Below, piece after piece: positions 23,282 through 25,400 of a DNA stretch of 25,400 nucleotides; positions within the stretch are counted from its first letter, which is position 1, and each line of letters starts with the position of its first letter. The DNA lies in the NCBI GenBank assembly GCA_038250835.1, contig JBBSBY010000052.1, positions 1 through 25,400 of the forward strand, given 5' to 3'. The notes below the pieces were generated by a model, which did no database searches, was not told where the DNA came from, and saw only the letters and a list, made by a program, of their open reading frames with translations. Both the position numbers and the translations under genes were made by a program. This stretch comes from JBBSBY01 sp038250835 (GTDB lineage Bacteria; Desulfobacterota; Desulfomonilia; Desulfomonilales; Desulfomonilaceae).

Positions 23282-23476
23282 TTTCGTATTTCCCGTCAAT
23301 GGTCGTGGGTTCAATTCATCACAATTAGCAGACCGTAACCATCTGTAAAGGAAAACATCCGCCGCAGGACAACAGAAGGTTCAATTTTCATGGGAGCATT
23401 TCCAATCAAGCGCAGGCAATTGTATTATAGAGAATATAATTGCCGAGGTTAGCCGGCAAGCAAATGAGGTCAGAAA

Positions 23477-24787
23477 TTGCTGAACTTTATCATATTCCTT
23501 GTCACGATTATGTTATTGACGTGTTTGACTCAAACCTACGCGTTAACCAGAGCGCGCCGCATATTCACGTATTCACATGATACTGCGGTCGTATCCGGAT
23601 TCGTCATTATTTTTATATTGGTTCTATTTGTAAATACGGGGCTTATCGCAATGACAGTGAGAGGCATAGGGTTTGGGGGAGTAGACTCTGAGATTCGACA
23701 GGTAATGAGCATTGTTTATTTTTCTTTGGTCACCGGAATCGCTTGGTTCAGTTTTGTTCTACTTTTTTCGCAACTATTGGAAAAATACTACTCGCGGGCG
23801 CCGGAACTCGGTAATAAGTCGCCGGGAAGCTCGTCAACAGTTTCCGACGGCAATTTTCCCGAAAAATGCGGCGCTCATGTTAGTAGACGCGTGTTCTTGA
23901 AATGGACCGCGGCGGCAGGATTCGTGTCGGCGGGGGGAATCGGCGCTGTAGGACTCGCCGAAGCATACGGACAGTTCAGTAAAGAAGAATTCGATGTTTA
24001 TCATCCTTCACTATGGGGACTCTCCTCTTCCCTTAAGGTTATTCAAATCACCGATCTTCATTACGGTTGGTTCTTTGGGGATGAGCAGCTAGAGCGTCTT
24101 GTAAAAAATATAAATTCACTTGACGCGGACATTTTCGTAATCACCGGAGATTTATTTCATTCCCCGTACACGCCTGTTGAAACGGCAATCCCAATCCTAA
24201 AAAAGCTAAAGAAAAGGCCTCTAGGAAATTATGCAATTTTGGGTAATCACGAATATTTTGTGGGCTACCGCAGATCCATTCGAGCGATCAGGGCGGCAGG
24301 ATTAACTCACTTTGGGGATGATTGGATTACATTGCGGAAAGACTCTGCGACTATCGATTTGGGATGCCTTGACGACCCTCTCAGGGATTGGACTTTCGAT
24401 AAAGATTGGGATCTAATAAAAAATTTTAAATCCAAAATGCCAAGAGGGCAGGGATTGAAGTTTGTTCTGTGTCATCGACCCGCCGTGCTGCCGTTGGCAT
24501 CCAGGGCCGGTTTCGATTTGACTCTTAGCGGCCACGTGCATGGTGGTCAGATGATCGTTCCAATCCCGGGAACAGATTTGGAATTCAGTCCTGCAAGAAT
24601 TAAATCGAAATATACCCATGGCTGGTATGCGGATGGTTCATCAAAAATGTATTTAAACAGAGGCGCCGGTATGATTTATGTTCCCTGGCGTATCAACTGC
24701 CCACCGGAGATAAGCGTCTTTAATCTCAAGCATGGCGAGAAATATGCTATAGTCGGCGACGACAACAAAATCAAGAGATCCGTTTGA
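23477..24787 (+). CDS. Membrane-anchored metallophosphoesterase with internal twin-arginine motif
   Basis: A 436-residue protein in three parts. Residues 1-100 hold three membrane helices (about 3-22, 38-60, 75-100). Residues 136-142 are SRRVFLK, a perfect twin-arginine consensus, followed by a hydrophobic Ala/Gly-rich segment to about 162. The rest is a calcineurin-like phosphoesterase of the YkuE/YaeI type, with metal and catalytic motifs ITDLHYG (D193, H195), ITGDLFH (D225), LGNHEYF (N257, H258), LCHRPAV (H333) and SGHVHGGQ (H353, H355). Family members act on lipids or nucleotides such as UDP-diacylglucosamine; the substrate here is unknown. The start is a TTG at 23477 with GAGGT at 23466-23470, 6 nt upstream; the ATG at 23464 is out of frame. 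It appears to be a single gene, divergent from the Nudix gene. Confidence 0.9.
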   Translation: MLNFIIFLVTIMLLTCLTQTYALTRARRIFTYSHDTAVVSGFVIIFILVLFVNTGLIAMTVRGIGFGGVDSEIRQVMSIVYFSLVTGIAWFSFVLLFSQLLEKYYSRAPELGNKSPGSSSTVSDGNFPEKCGAHVSRRVFLKWTAAAGFVSAGGIGAVGLAEAYGQFSKEEFDVYHPSLWGLSSSLKVIQITDLHYGWFFGDEQLERLVKNINSLDADIFVITGDLFHSPYTPVETAIPILKKLKKRPLGNYAILGNHEYFVGYRRSIRAIRAAGLTHFGDDWITLRKDSATIDLGCLDDPLRDWTFDKDWDLIKNFKSKMPRGQGLKFVLCHRPAVLPLASRAGFDLTLSGHVHGGQMIVPIPGTDLEFSPARIKSKYTHGWYADGSSKMYLNRGAGMIYVPWRINCPPEISVFNLKHGEKYAIVGDDNKIKRSV

Positions 24788-25106
24788 CGGCTCATTCAGC
24801 AATGGTTCCGCATATTCGTGTTCATCGTGAGCGGTTTCTGTCTCCTGGAATGCATTTGTGGCGCAGGACTTAAAAACCTATTACATTCAGAATCGATTTC
24901 TGAAATAATGAAACTGGTCTCATGTTTCAATCCCGGCGTTTTGAAAGTTTTACTTAAATCGTAGCGCCAACATGTCGTTTTCCAATCTGAAGGTATGTTT
25001 TCACTGGTTGCGCTCGACTTGCGCTGGTGATTATTAGAGGCGAGATATCGAAGTCCCTAATGTTGTTGCAATAGTTTAGTAACGAAATTTAACCGGGAGG
25101 GCTCAA
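24788..25106. other. 319-nt gap before the slipin gene
   Basis: No gene is seen. A weak promoter candidate, TTGCGC with TATTAG about 18 nt later (around 25008-25037), lies upstream of the slipin start. An 11-nt GTTTCAATCCC at 24924-24934 resembles part of some CRISPR repeats but is isolated. Confidence 0.4.
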
Positions 25107-25400
25107 ATGGTCGTAATCGGAACCATAATCTTTTTGTTATTAATTTTTTTGTTCATGGCCATAAAGATTTTGAACGAGTATGAAAGGGCCGTGATTTTTC
25201 GTTTAGGACGTGTCATTGACCACAAAGGTCCTGGTTTGATTATTCTTATTCCCATTATAGATAAAATGATTCGCGTCAGTTTGCGGACTGTCGTAATGGA
25301 TGTGCCTCCGCAGGATGTCATAACACGGGATAATGTATCCGTGAAGGTTAATGCGGTGATTTATTTCAGAGTTATGGATCCTACGCGGGCCGTAATAGAA
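25107..25400 (+). CDS. Slipin/stomatin-like SPFH protein, 5' end only
   Basis: The first 98 codons of a protein that runs off the window. A short N-terminal membrane helix (MVVIGTIIFLLLIFLFMAI) is followed at once by LNEYERAVIFRLGRV, the hallmark of prokaryotic slipins/stomatins, then KGPGLIILIPIIDKM, VMDVPPQDVITRDNVSVKVNAVIYFRV and DPTRAVIE, all in the family order. SPFH proteins oligomerise on the inner membrane and are linked to membrane microdomains and protease control, usually with a neighbouring NfeD-type protein that would lie downstream or elsewhere. The ATG at 25107 has GGGAGG (25095-25100) 6 nt upstream. The truncation is due only to the window edge. Confidence 0.92.
   Translation, partial: MVVIGTIIFLLLIFLFMAIKILNEYERAVIFRLGRVIDHKGPGLIILIPIIDKMIRVSLRTVVMDVPPQDVITRDNVSVKVNAVIYFRVMDPTRAVIE

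Noticed and set aside
25008..25037. Weak promoter-like TTGCGC and TATTAG before the slipin gene, with TTGCGCT repeated
   Set aside because: Only partial matches to consensus; mentioned in the gap entry but not called as a promoter.

Overview
The window looks like ordinary chromosome from a Gram-negative anaerobe, most likely Desulfobacterota (the former Deltaproteobacteria; sulfate reducer or syntroph). This placement is an inference. It rests on an AhbC-type radical SAM enzyme of the siroheme-dependent haem route (typical of sulfate reducers and archaea), a very large CHASE/multi-PAS hybrid histidine kinase, a branched-chain-amino-acid-type (Liv) ABC transporter coupled to an acyl-CoA ligase, frequent TTG starts, and moderate G+C (roughly mid-forties percent by eye). 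I see no insertion sequence, integrase, phage gene, CRISPR array, rRNA or tRNA.

Layout. (1) 1-2647, plus strand: the 3' end of a LivG-like ATPase, an overlapping livF, and an AMP-forming acyl-CoA ligase 3 nt later, one operon for uptake and CoA activation of an acid. (2) 2808-4223: a MATE-family exporter. (3) 4224-5181: almost 1 kb without a convincing gene, with short direct and inverted repeats. (4) 5182-9224: treZ and a GH133-type glycogen debranching enzyme, an operon turning alpha-glucan into trehalose; the expected partner TreY is not in the window. A strong hairpin follows. (5) 9311-10909, minus strand: two small secreted proteins and one doubtful small ORF. (6) 11252-15896, plus strand: a membrane-anchored coiled-coil protein behind a recognisable promoter, a GT-B glycosyltransferase, and a polytopic GT-C-like membrane protein, separated by hairpin-rich gaps. 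(7) 16303-20451: a 1382-residue hybrid sensor kinase whose stop overlaps that of the convergent gene. (8) 22480-20448, minus strand: ahbC and a TIM-barrel sugar isomerase-like gene, probably co-transcribed. (9) 23281-22817, minus strand: a Nudix hydrolase. (10) 23477-24787: a membrane metallophosphoesterase with an internal Tat motif. (11) 25107 to the window edge: the start of a slipin/stomatin gene.

Most genes fall into known families. I did not find a clearly new multi-gene system. The points most worth a second look are the internal Tat motif behind three membrane helices in the metallophosphoesterase, two cysteine-rich PAS domains in the kinase, the pairing of ahbC with a TIM-barrel gene, the long coiled-coil membrane protein, and the repeat-bearing gap before treZ.
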